Source: Curvibacter gracilis ATCC BAA-807 (GTDB taxonomy: Bacteria; Pseudomonadota; Gammaproteobacteria; Burkholderiales; Burkholderiaceae_C). Taken from it: a stretch of 64,000 bases of DNA. The number at the start of each line of letters is the position of its first letter. Positions within the stretch are counted from its first letter, which is position 1. This document shows positions 27,085 to 35,518 of the stretch, piece after piece. The DNA lies in the NCBI RefSeq assembly GCF_000518645.1, contig NZ_JADZ01000029.1, positions 19,461 to 83,460 on the forward strand. Reading direction: 5' to 3'. The notes under the pieces are model-generated. The model was not told the DNA's origin. It worked only from the letters and a program-made list of their open reading frames with translations, and did not search any database. The position numbers were made by a program, and so were the translations under genes.

Positions 27085-29517
27085 ATGAAAAAACTCAAGC
27101 TGGTGATGGTCGGCAATGGCATGGCCGGTGTGCGCACGATCGAAGAACTGCTGAAGATCGATCCCTCGCTGTACGAGATCACGATCTTCGGCGCCGAGCC
27201 GCACCCCAACTACAACCGCATCCTGCTGTCGCCCGTGCTGGCGGGCGAGCAGACGCTGGAGGAGATCGTCCTCAACCCCTACGACTGGTACCGCGACAAC
27301 GACATCACCCTGCACACCGGCAAGAAGGTGGTGCAGATCGATCGCATCCGTCGCGTGGTCCGGGCCGACGATGGCACCGAGGCGGCCTACGACCGCCTGC
27401 TGCTGTGCACCGGCTCCAATCCATTCATGCTGCCGGTGCCCGGCAAGGACCTGCAGGGCGTGATCGCCTACCGCGACATCAACGACACCAACACCATGAT
27501 CGAAACCGCCACCACGCACCGCCATGCCGTGGTCATCGGCGGCGGCCTGCTGGGTCTGGAGGCGGCCAACGGCCTGATGCTGCGCGGCATGAGCGTGACG
27601 GTGGTGCATGTGAACGCCTGGCTGATGGAGCGCCAGCTCGATGACGTGGCCGGCCGGATGCTGCAGAAATCGCTGGAAGAACGCGGCTTGCAATTCCGCA
27701 TCGGCGCGCAAACCCAGGAACTGGTCGGCGGCGAAGACGGCCGCGTGAAGGCCGTGCGTTTCAAGGATGGCACCGAGGTGCCCGCCGACCTGGTGGTGAT
27801 GGCGGTGGGCATCCGACCGAACACCGGACTGGCCGAACAGGCCGGCCTGCTGGTGAACCGCGGCATCGTGGTCAACGACACGATGCAGACCGTGACCGAC
27901 CCACGCATCTGGTCGGTGGGCGAGTGCGCCGCGCACCGCGGCACCGCCTATGGCCTGGTGGCCCCCTTGTTCGAGCAGGCCAAGGTGGCGGCCAACCACC
28001 TGGCCGAGTTCGGCATTGCGCGCTACCAGGGTTCACTCACCTCCACCAAGCTCAAGGTCACGGGCATCGACCTGTTCTCGGCAGGCGAGTTCATGGGCGG
28101 CGAAGGCACCGAGGAGATCGTCATGAGTGACCCCTACGCCGGGGTCTACAAAAAGCTGGTCATCCAGAACGACAAGCTGATCGGCGCCTGCCTGTACGGC
28201 GACACCGTGGACGGCAGCTGGTACTTCAAGCTGTTGCGCGACGGCCGCAGCGTGGCCGACATCCGCGACAAACTGATGTTCGGCGAATCCAACATCGGCG
28301 ACGTGGGCCACGAAGGCCACAGCAAGGCCGCCGCCATGCCCGAAGAGGCCGAGGTCTGCGGCTGCAACGGCGTCAGCAAAGGCGCCATCTGCAAGGCCAT
28401 CAAGGACAAGGGCCTGTTCACACTGGAGGAGGTGCGCAAGCACACCAAGGCCAGCGCCAGCTGCGGCTCCTGCACCGGCCTGGTCGAGCAATTGCTCATG
28501 TTCACGGCCGGCGGCGACTACTCGGCCACCCCCAAGACCAAAGCCATGTGCAGTTGCACCGAGCACGGCCACCAGGCCGTGCGCGAGGCCATCGTGAAGC
28601 ACAAGCTGCTGACGATCGCCGAGGTGTTCCGCTTCATGGACTGGAAGACCCCCAATGGCTGCGCCAGCTGCCGCCCGGCGGTCAACTACTACCTGATCAG
28701 CAGCTGGCCCAAGGAGGCCCGCGACGATCCGCAAAGCCGCTTCATCAACGAGCGCAGCCACGCCAACATCCAGAAGGACGGCACCTACAGCGTGATCCCG
28801 CGCATGTGGGGCGGCGAGACCACGGCCGATGAGCTGCGCCGCATCGCCGATGTGGTGGACAAATACAAGATCCCCACCGTCAAGGTCACCGGGGGCCAGC
28901 GCATCGACCTGCTGGGGGTGAAAAAGGAAGACCTGGTCAACGTCTGGAAAGACATCGGCATGCCCAGCGGCCATGCCTACGCCAAGGCCCTGCGCACCGT
29001 GAAGACCTGCGTGGGCAGCGAGTGGTGCCGCATGGGCACCCAGGACAGCACCCAGATGGGCAAGGACCTGGAGCGCGCCATGTGGCGCATGTACGCCCCG
29101 CACAAGGTCAAGTTCGCGGTCTCGGGCTGTCCGCGCAATTGTGCCGAGGCCGGCATCAAGGACGTGGGCATCATCGGCGTCGACAGCGGCTGGGAGATGT
29201 ACATCGCCGGCAACGGGGGCATCAAGACCGAGGTGGCGCATTTCTTCACCAAGCTCAAGACCGCTGCCGAGGTGCTCGAGTACACCGGTGCCTTCATGCA
29301 GCTCTACCGCGAGGAAGGCTGGTACCTGGAACGCACCGTGCACTACGTGGCCCGGGTCGGTCTGGACCATGTGAAAAAGCGCATCCTGGACGATGCCGCC
29401 GGTCGCCTGGCCCTGTGGGAGCGGCTGCAGTTTGCCCTGGACGGTGAGCCCGACCCCTGGTTCGAGTTCGATCGCGCCGAGGTGGACACCCGTCAGTTCA
29501 GCGCGCTCAAGGCCTGA
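27085..29517 (+). CDS. nirB: Assimilatory nitrite reductase NAD(P)H, large subunit
   Basis: Reduces nitrite to ammonium using NAD(P)H, FAD, [4Fe-4S] and siroheme. Domains in order: a pyridine-nucleotide-disulfide oxidoreductase module starting VMVGNGMAGVRTIEELL with a second GGGLLGLEAA nucleotide fold; two BFD-like [2Fe-2S] segments (CGCNGVSKGAIC and CSCTEHGH...CASC); then the sulfite/nitrite reductase half with siroheme/[4Fe-4S] cysteines in TCVGSEWCRMG and SGCPRNCAEA. ATG 27085 has GGAG at a good distance; ATG 27079 is the alternative. The product is about 810 aa. Confidence 0.96.
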   Translation: MKKLKLVMVGNGMAGVRTIEELLKIDPSLYEITIFGAEPHPNYNRILLSPVLAGEQTLEEIVLNPYDWYRDNDITLHTGKKVVQIDRIRRVVRADDGTEAAYDRLLLCTGSNPFMLPVPGKDLQGVIAYRDINDTNTMIETATTHRHAVVIGGGLLGLEAANGLMLRGMSVTVVHVNAWLMERQLDDVAGRMLQKSLEERGLQFRIGAQTQELVGGEDGRVKAVRFKDGTEVPADLVVMAVGIRPNTGLAEQAGLLVNRGIVVNDTMQTVTDPRIWSVGECAAHRGTAYGLVAPLFEQAKVAANHLAEFGIARYQGSLTSTKLKVTGIDLFSAGEFMGGEGTEEIVMSDPYAGVYKKLVIQNDKLIGACLYGDTVDGSWYFKLLRDGRSVADIRDKLMFGESNIGDVGHEGHSKAAAMPEEAEVCGCNGVSKGAICKAIKDKGLFTLEEVRKHTKASASCGSCTGLVEQLLMFTAGGDYSATPKTKAMCSCTEHGHQAVREAIVKHKLLTIAEVFRFMDWKTPNGCASCRPAVNYYLISSWPKEARDDPQSRFINERSHANIQKDGTYSVIPRMWGGETTADELRRIADVVDKYKIPTVKVTGGQRIDLLGVKKEDLVNVWKDIGMPSGHAYAKALRTVKTCVGSEWCRMGTQDSTQMGKDLERAMWRMYAPHKVKFAVSGCPRNCAEAGIKDVGIIGVDSGWEMYIAGNGGIKTEVAHFFTKLKTAAEVLEYTGAFMQLYREEGWYLERTVHYVARVGLDHVKKRILDDAAGRLALWERLQFALDGEPDPWFEFDRAEVDTRQFSALKA

Positions 29518-29541
29518 GCACCCGGCCGGAGACACGAACGG

Positions 29542-30330
29542 ATGAACACCATGGGTCTGCAACGCCGACACCTGCTGGGGCTGGCCGCCTGCTGGGCGGG
29601 CACCGCCTGGGCTCAAGCCGATCTGGCCGATGCCATCAACATGGCAGGGCGCCAGCGCATGCTGTCGCAACGCATGGTCAAGGCCTGGCTGGCCCTGGCC
29701 GCCCAGGCGCCCACACCGACAGCACAGCAGGTGCTGAGCCAGTCGATGGCGCTGTTCGAGCGCCAGCACGAGCAACTCAAGGCCTATGCACCCAGCACGC
29801 CGATCCGCAACACCTATGCGGCCCTGGACCCGGCCTGGCAGGCCCTGCGTGAAGGGCTGTCCGCCGCCCCCAGCCAGGCCCGGGCCGCCGCGCTGCTGCA
29901 AGCCGATGCCCAGGTCCTCAGCCTGGCCCAGCAAGGCACGACCCAGCTCGAAGCCACCTCCACCCGCCCCGCCGGCCCCCTGGTCAACCTGGCCGGGCGC
30001 CAGCGCATGTTGTCGCAGCGGCTGGCCAAGCTCTACCTGGCCGGCGTGCTGCAGATCGACCCAGCCACCGTGGCCACCGAGATGGCCCGGGCGCGCAGCG
30101 ATTTCCTGCAGGCGCAGGAGACGCTGCGCAAGGCGCCCGAAACCAGTGCCCGCATCACAGACGAACTGGCGCTGGCCGACGGCCAGTGGGTGTTCTTTGA
30201 TGCCGCACTGAAAAAGATGAGCTCGGCCACCCCCGGCAGCAAACCGTTGTCGGAGGTGTTCGTGGCCAGCGAAAACCTGCTCTCGGTGATGGACCGCATC
30301 ACCGGGTTGTATGCGGCCCTCAAGGCCTGA
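29542..30330 (+). CDS. Exported tandem P-box (NarX/PilJ-type) protein inserted between nirB and nirD
   Basis: A 262-residue soluble protein with a signal peptide containing twin arginines (RRHLLGLAACWAGTAWAQA). The mature part holds two copies of the NarX/NarQ nitrate P-box: AINMAGRQRMLSQRM (about residues 31-45) and VNLAGRQRMLSQRLA (about 148-162), each in a helical PilJ-N/NarX-like segment. There is no transmembrane helix and no kinase, HAMP or chemotaxis domain. It lies 24 bases after nirB and abuts nirD, so it is co-transcribed with nitrite reductase. Periplasmic nitrate/nitrite sensing or binding is a reasonable inference, but an output partner is not visible. Confidence 0.85.
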   Translation: MNTMGLQRRHLLGLAACWAGTAWAQADLADAINMAGRQRMLSQRMVKAWLALAAQAPTPTAQQVLSQSMALFERQHEQLKAYAPSTPIRNTYAALDPAWQALREGLSAAPSQARAAALLQADAQVLSLAQQGTTQLEATSTRPAGPLVNLAGRQRMLSQRLAKLYLAGVLQIDPATVATEMARARSDFLQAQETLRKAPETSARITDELALADGQWVFFDAALKKMSSATPGSKPLSEVFVASENLLSVMDRITGLYAALKA

Positions 30331-30342
30331 ATGGAGAACAAG

Positions 30343-30741
30343 ATGAGCCTCTGGAAACCCATCTGCCGCGTGGACGAGATTCCCGCACTGGGCGCACGCC
30401 GTGTGAGCCGCGATCATGGCCTGGAGGTGGCGCTGTTTCGCAACGACCGAGACGAGGTCTTTGCCTTGCTCGACCGCTGCCCCCACAAAGGCGGCCCCTT
30501 GTCACAAGGCATCGTCTTCGGTCAAAGCGTGGCCTGCCCGCTGCACAACTGGACCATCGCCTTGGCCGACGGCCAGGCCCAGGCGCCCGATGTGGGCTGC
30601 ACGCCGCGCTTCGCCGTCAAGGTGGAGGACGGGGTGGTTCACCTGGACGCCGACGAACTGCAGCACCACGCCACTGACCTGCAGCGCCCCGTGGCCGGCC
30701 CGGCCGGCCGCCAGCCCCTGCCCGGAGGGCCCACGCCATGA
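30343..30741 (+). CDS. nirD: Nitrite reductase small subunit, Rieske-like
   Basis: Small subunit of NADH-dependent nitrite reductase, 132 aa. It has the Rieske-type fold with CPHKGGPLSQG and CPLHNW in the positions of the cluster loops, so both Cys-x-His pairs appear present. I start at MSLWKPICRV because GGAG lies six bases upstream; an ATG four codons earlier overlaps the previous stop. The C-terminal 25 residues are a Pro/Gly-rich tail. Its stop overlaps the nasA start (ATGA). Confidence 0.93.
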   Translation: MSLWKPICRVDEIPALGARRVSRDHGLEVALFRNDRDEVFALLDRCPHKGGPLSQGIVFGQSVACPLHNWTIALADGQAQAPDVGCTPRFAVKVEDGVVHLDADELQHHATDLQRPVAGPAGRQPLPGGPTP

Positions 30742-33563
30742 GTGCCGCCTGCCAGGAAACCCGCTCCACCTGCCCCTACTGCGGCGTGGGCTGCGGCGTG
30801 ATCATCGAAACCCGGGGCCATGCCATCACCGGCGTGCGTGGCGACCCGAGCCACCCGGCCAATTTCGGCCGCCTGTGCACCAAGGGATCGACCCTGCACC
30901 TGACGGCCAGCGCCGACATCAACCGCCAGACCCGACTGCTGCAACCGCTGCAGCGCCTGGAACGGCGCGGCCCCACCCAGCCCCTGGCCTGGGACGCGGC
31001 CCTGGACCTGGCCGCTGAGCGCCTGAGTGGCATCGTGCAGGCGCACGGGCCCGACGCCCTGGGCTTCTACCTGTCGGGCCAGCTGCTGACCGAGGACTAC
31101 TACGTCTTCAACAAGCTGGCCAAGGGCCTGCTGGGCACCAACAACCTCGACACCAACTCGCGCCTGTGCATGAGCAGCGCCGTGGCCGGCTACAAGGCCA
31201 CCCTGGGGGCCGATGCCCCACCGGCCAGCTACGCCGACTTCGACCACGCCGACTGCCTGTTCATCGCGGGCAGCAACACCGCCTGGGCCCACCCGATCGC
31301 ATTTCGCCGCATCGAAGACGCCAAGCGGGCCCGCCCGGGCCTGAAGATCGTGGTGGTCGACCCGCGCCGCACCGACACGGTCGAACTGGCAGACCTGCAC
31401 CTGCCCATCCAGCCCGGCACCGACGTGATGCTGTTCCACGGCATGCTGCACATCATGCTGTGGGAGGGCTGGACCCAGCCGGCCTACATCGCGGCCCACA
31501 CCAGCGGCTTCGAGGCGCTGAAGGCCGTGGTGCGCGACTGCACGCCCGAGCGCGTGGCCCAGGTCTGCGGCATCAGCCCGCAAGACCTGCACGAGGCGGC
31601 GCGCCTGTTTGCCACCTCGCCCGCCACCTTGAGCCTGTATTGCCAGGGTCTGAACCAGTCCAGCAGCGGCACGGCCAAGAACGCCGCGCTGATCAACCTG
31701 CACCTGGCCACCGGCCAGATCGGCCGCCCAGGGGCCGCCCCGTTCTCGCTGACCGGCCAGCCCAATGCCATGGGCGGGCGCGAGGTCGGCGGCCTGGCCA
31801 ACCTGCTGAGCGCCCACCGCGACATGGCCAACCCGCAGCACCGCGCCGAGGTGGCCGCGCACTGGGGGGTGGAGCAGGTGCCCGGCACCCCGGGCAAGAG
31901 CGCGGTCGAGATGTTCGAGGCCGCAGCCGACGGCCAGATCAAGGCCTTGTGGATCGCCTGCACCAACCCTGCCCAGTCGATGCCCGACCAGGCCACCGTG
32001 CGCCGCGCCCTGCAGCGCGCCGAGTTCGTGGTGCTGCAAGAGGCCTTCGCCACCACCGCCACGGCCGAGTTCGCCGACCTGCTGCTGCCCGCCACCACCT
32101 GGGGCGAGAAGCTGGGCACCGTGACCAACAGCGAACGCCGCATCAGCCGCGTGCGCGCCGCCCTGCCCCCGGCCGGCGAGGCACGCCACGACTGGGCCAT
32201 CGGCGTGCAACTGGCCCGGCGCCTGGAGGCCCGGCTGCGCCCCGGCCGGGCCACGCTGTTCCCCTACCCCACCGAAGCCCCTGAGGCCGGGGTGGAGGCC
32301 ATCTGGTGCGAGCACCGTGAGTCGACCCGGGGCCGCGACCTGGACATCACCGGCCTGAGCTATGCCCTGCTCGACAGCCAGGGCCCGCAGCAATGGCCCC
32401 TGCCCGCCGGCGCACAGACCGGCAAGACGCGGCTGTACGAAGATGGCGTGTTCCCCACCCCGGATGGCCGCGCCCGCTTCAGCGCCACCGCCTACCAGCC
32501 GGTGGCCGAGAGCCGCGATGCGCGCTACCCCTTCTCGCTCAACACCGGCCGGCTGCGTGACCAGTGGCACGGCATGAGCCGCACCGGCACCCTGGGCCGC
32601 CTGTTCGGCCATGTGCCCGAGCCGGCAGTTCAGGTCCATCCGCAGGACATGGCCCGCCGCGGGTGGCAAGAGGGGGACCTGGTGACGGTGCAATCCCGCC
32701 GCGGCGCCATCGTGCTGCCCGTGCAGGCCAGCACCGACATCGGGCTCAGCCAGGCTTACATCGCCATGCACTGGGGCCCCGAGTTTCTGAGCGGCTGCTC
32801 GGCCACCGGCGAGGCGCTGGCCGGCATCAACGCCCTGATGCCCAGCACCTTCTGCCCGGGCTCCAAGCAGCCCGAGCTCAAGCACGCGGCCGTGCGCATC
32901 AGCAAGGCGGAGCTGCCTTGGTCTCTGGTGGCCATGGCCTGGTTGCCGACCGACCAGGCCCTGGCCGTGCGCGAGCAGCTCAAGCCCCTGATGGCGGCCT
33001 TCGCCTTCGGTGCCTGCGTGCCCTTCGGGCCGTCCGGCACACCCGAGCCGGCACAGGCCGGACGCACCGGGGTGCTGTTCCGTGCCGCCGCGCCTGAAGC
33101 CCCCCCGTCCGAGCTGCTGGAGCAGATCGAAACCCTGCTGGGCCTGCGCACCACCGAATCGCTGCGCTACATCGATGCCCGGCGCGGCCTGCGCCGTACC
33201 GTGCGGGTCGAGCCCCATGGCGAGGACACCCGCGTCACCGGGCTGCTGCTGGGCGGCGACACCCGTGCCGAGGTGTGGCTCAAGACCTTGCTGCAAGAGG
33301 ATCTGCCTGCCCAGGCCTACGGGCGCCTGCTGCTGTCGCCGGGCGCCGAAGCCCCGGTGGCCGTGGTGAGCCAAGGCCGAACCGTGTGCAGTTGCCTCGG
33401 TGTGACCGACCAGGCCATCGAGGCCAGACTGGCGCTCTGTGAGGGGCGGGACGAGGATCGGCTGGGCCAACTGCAGGGGGCGCTGAAATGTGGCACGAAT
33501 TGTGGTTCATGTGTGCCGGAGCTCAAGCGCATGGTGCGGTTGATCAAGCCCGTGACCGGCTGA
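30738..33563 (+). CDS. nasA: Assimilatory nitrate reductase catalytic subunit
   Basis: Molybdenum bis-MGD enzyme reducing nitrate to nitrite in the cytoplasm, 941 aa. The N-terminal [4Fe-4S] motif is CPYCGVGCGV with a fourth Cys in LCTKGS. The Mo-bis-MGD domains continue through GQLLTEDYY and NTNSRLCMSS, with C-terminal signatures GRLRDQWHGMSRTG and AYIAMHWGPEFLSG. A BFD-like [2Fe-2S] domain closes the protein (CSCLGV...CGTNCGSC), as in NasA enzymes that take electrons from ferredoxin or flavodoxin or from a separate reductase. Translationally coupled to nirD. Confidence 0.96.
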   Translation: MSAACQETRSTCPYCGVGCGVIIETRGHAITGVRGDPSHPANFGRLCTKGSTLHLTASADINRQTRLLQPLQRLERRGPTQPLAWDAALDLAAERLSGIVQAHGPDALGFYLSGQLLTEDYYVFNKLAKGLLGTNNLDTNSRLCMSSAVAGYKATLGADAPPASYADFDHADCLFIAGSNTAWAHPIAFRRIEDAKRARPGLKIVVVDPRRTDTVELADLHLPIQPGTDVMLFHGMLHIMLWEGWTQPAYIAAHTSGFEALKAVVRDCTPERVAQVCGISPQDLHEAARLFATSPATLSLYCQGLNQSSSGTAKNAALINLHLATGQIGRPGAAPFSLTGQPNAMGGREVGGLANLLSAHRDMANPQHRAEVAAHWGVEQVPGTPGKSAVEMFEAAADGQIKALWIACTNPAQSMPDQATVRRALQRAEFVVLQEAFATTATAEFADLLLPATTWGEKLGTVTNSERRISRVRAALPPAGEARHDWAIGVQLARRLEARLRPGRATLFPYPTEAPEAGVEAIWCEHRESTRGRDLDITGLSYALLDSQGPQQWPLPAGAQTGKTRLYEDGVFPTPDGRARFSATAYQPVAESRDARYPFSLNTGRLRDQWHGMSRTGTLGRLFGHVPEPAVQVHPQDMARRGWQEGDLVTVQSRRGAIVLPVQASTDIGLSQAYIAMHWGPEFLSGCSATGEALAGINALMPSTFCPGSKQPELKHAAVRISKAELPWSLVAMAWLPTDQALAVREQLKPLMAAFAFGACVPFGPSGTPEPAQAGRTGVLFRAAAPEAPPSELLEQIETLLGLRTTESLRYIDARRGLRRTVRVEPHGEDTRVTGLLLGGDTRAEVWLKTLLQEDLPAQAYGRLLLSPGAEAPVAVVSQGRTVCSCLGVTDQAIEARLALCEGRDEDRLGQLQGALKCGTNCGSCVPELKRMVRLIKPVTG

Positions 33564-33689
33564 TACTCAATGCAGGTGTGGCAGCACAGAAGCCGCACCA
33601 AAGTTGGGCATATAGCGGAAAGTCAGAAGGCTTCAGGGACAATGCGCGGCTCTGTTTCAACAGACCTTCCAAAAAAAGCAGACCACGAC

Positions 33690-34595
33690 ATGGCAATCAG
33701 TCAGTACATCAAGGAAATTGGCCGCGGCAAAGAGGGTGCACGCCCCCTGAGCCGGGAGCAGGCGGCCGACCTCATGGGGCAGGTGCTGGATGGAACGGTG
33801 ACCGATCTGGAAATCGGCGCCTTCTGCCTGGCCATGCGCATCAAGGGAGAAACCCCCGAGGAGATGGCCGGGTTTCTCGATGCCACCCATGCCCGCATGA
33901 CCCGCATGCCCCCCTCGCTCAAACCGATGGTGGTGCTGCCCAGCTACAACGGTGCGCGCAAGCTGCCCGTGCTCACCCCGCTGCTGGCCTTGCTGCTGGC
34001 GCGCCGCGGTGCCAGCGTGCTGGTGCATGGCACCCCCACCGAAGAAGCCCGGGTGCCCGCTGCCGCGGTGCTGTCAGCACTCGGCACCCCTTCCCTGGTG
34101 GCGGTGCGCCCGCTCAAGGCCGGTGAGCTGGTGTACGCCCCCACCGGGCTGCTGCTGCCCGGCCTCAAGCGCCTGCTGGAAGTGCGCCGGGCCGTGGGCC
34201 TGCGCAACTCGGCCCACAGCATGGTCAAGCTGATGAGCCCCTGCCAGGGCCCCAGCGTGCTGGTCAGCAGCTACACCCACCCCGAGTACGCCGAATCGAT
34301 GGCGGCCACGCTGGCCCTGACCGGCCAGCGCGCCCTGCTGCTGCGCGGCACCGAGGGCGAGGTGGTGGCCGACCCGCGCCGCACCCCCGAAATGACGGCC
34401 TACATGGACGGCCAGGCCCACCGCTGGCAAGAGGCCCAACAAGGCCCGTTGGCCAGCCTGCCGGAGTTGCCCCGCGACATCAGCGCGGCCTCCACCGCCA
34501 ACTACATCCAACTGGTGCTGGCCGGCAAGCTGCCGGTACCGGCCCCCATCGCCCGCCAGGTCGAACACATCCTGCGCCTTGTGGAACACCCATGA
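33690..34595 (+). CDS. ybiB: TrpD2/YbiB-like DNA-binding phosphoribosyltransferase-fold protein
   Basis: Homologue of anthranilate phosphoribosyltransferase that in E. coli (YbiB, TrpD2) binds nucleic acid rather than making tryptophan. The 301-residue product has the TrpD-like N-terminal helical domain (SREQAADLMGQVLDGTVTDLEIGAFCLAMRIKGETPEEMAGFLDA) but not the canonical GTGGD diphosphate loop, which appears replaced around LPSYNGARKLPVLTPLLALLLARRG. The start MAISQYIKEIG begins the fold. It overlaps cobA by four bases, so it is tied to the nitrate-assimilation genes. Confidence 0.87.
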   Translation: MAISQYIKEIGRGKEGARPLSREQAADLMGQVLDGTVTDLEIGAFCLAMRIKGETPEEMAGFLDATHARMTRMPPSLKPMVVLPSYNGARKLPVLTPLLALLLARRGASVLVHGTPTEEARVPAAAVLSALGTPSLVAVRPLKAGELVYAPTGLLLPGLKRLLEVRRAVGLRNSAHSMVKLMSPCQGPSVLVSSYTHPEYAESMAATLALTGQRALLLRGTEGEVVADPRRTPEMTAYMDGQAHRWQEAQQGPLASLPELPRDISAASTANYIQLVLAGKLPVPAPIARQVEHILRLVEHP

Positions 34596-35428
34596 CAGAC
34601 TCTTTCGCCTCCGACGCCAAGACCCCAGCCCCCCGGCCAGGCCACTGCACCCTGGTGGGTGCCGGCCCCGGCGACCCCGAATTGCTCACGCTCAAGGCCG
34701 TCAAGGCCCTGCAACGCGCCACCGTGCTGCTGGTGGATGACCTGGTCAGCGACGACATCGTGGCCCTGGCCTCGCCCCAGGCCCGCGTGGTCTATGTGGG
34801 CAAGCGCGGCGGCTGCAAATCGACCCCGCAGGCCTTCATCGAGAAGCTGATGATCACCGCGGTGCACGAGGGCGAGCAGGTGGTGCGCCTCAAGGGGGGC
34901 GACCCCTTCATCTTCGGGCGGGGTGGCGAAGAGGTCGAGCACCTGCGCGCCGCCGGCATCGAGGTCAGCGTGGTCAATGGCATCACCTCCGGGCTGGCCG
35001 CGGTGACCTCGCTGGGCGTGCCCCTGACGCACCGCGAACACGCCCATGGCGTGGTGTTTGTCACTGGCCACGCCAAGCCCGGCGACAGCGGCACCGACTG
35101 GCCCGCCCTGGCCGCCACCGCCCACAGCGCCCGCCTCACCCTGGTGATCTACATGGGCGTGAGCGGGGCCGAACGCATCCAGCAGGAGTTGCTGCAAGGC
35201 CTGCCCGGCCACACCCCGGTGGCCATCGTGCAGCACGCCACCCTGCCCACGCAGCGCCACGCCATCACCACCCTGGCGCAGCTGTGCCACACGCTGCAGT
35301 CCGAACAACTGGGCAGCCCCTCGGTGATCGTGGTGGGCGACGTGATCGGCGGGGTGCAGGCCCTGGCCCATAGCCCCTGCCTGCCTGCGGGCGACGAGGC
35401 CTTGGACGAGCGCACCGGCACGCGCTGA
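34592..35428 (+). CDS. cobA: Uroporphyrinogen-III C-methyltransferase
   Basis: SAM-dependent SUMT that methylates uroporphyrinogen III to precorrin-2, the precursor of the siroheme needed by NirB. Motifs: LVGAGPGDPELLTLKAVKALQ near the N terminus, then YVGKRGGCKSTPQ, VVRLKGGDPFIFGRGGEE and NGITSGLAAVTSLGVPLTHR. It is 278 aa with no CysG oxidase/chelatase domain, so those steps are encoded elsewhere. The start overlaps the ybiB stop (ATGA). Confidence 0.95.
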   Translation: MTDSFASDAKTPAPRPGHCTLVGAGPGDPELLTLKAVKALQRATVLLVDDLVSDDIVALASPQARVVYVGKRGGCKSTPQAFIEKLMITAVHEGEQVVRLKGGDPFIFGRGGEEVEHLRAAGIEVSVVNGITSGLAAVTSLGVPLTHREHAHGVVFVTGHAKPGDSGTDWPALAATAHSARLTLVIYMGVSGAERIQQELLQGLPGHTPVAIVQHATLPTQRHAITTLAQLCHTLQSEQLGSPSVIVVGDVIGGVQALAHSPCLPAGDEALDERTGTR

Positions 35429-35464
35429 AAGCGCCCTGTCGGACTGACTCGGCGCTGACAATTC

Positions 35465-35481
35465 TGGCCCGGCAATTGCTT
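35465..35481 (+). promoter_or_regulatory. Sigma-54 promoter without attenuator, upstream of the P-box/MCP-tip gene
   Basis: TGGCCCGGCAATTGCTT matches TGGCACGnnnnTTGCW with one change, and has the exact ten-base GG-GC spacing. The predicted start (about 35491) leaves only some 28 bases before the ATG, so unlike the three other sigma-54 units here there is no hairpin leader. Confidence 0.78.
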
Positions 35482-35518
35482 CGTGTCTGGGGTGTTCACC
35501 AGGGAAAGAGAAGTCCAG

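Noticed and set aside
30331..30342. Upstream ATG as start of nirD
   Set aside because: GGAG lies inside this extension at the right distance for the later ATG, and the conserved Rieske-like region begins at MSLWKPI.
28033..30486. Long minus-strand frame across nirB and the P-box gene
   Set aside because: Antisense shadow with no recognisable domain and with His/Gly/Leu-rich bias.
30639..33470. Long minus-strand frame across nasA
   Set aside because: Antisense shadow of nasA; no homology-like motifs and no ribosome site.
33587..33603. TGGCAGCACAGAAGCCG as a further sigma-54 promoter before ybiB
   Set aside because: The GG-GC spacing is right, but the -12 element reads AAGC rather than TTGC, so the match is poor compared with the four accepted promoters.
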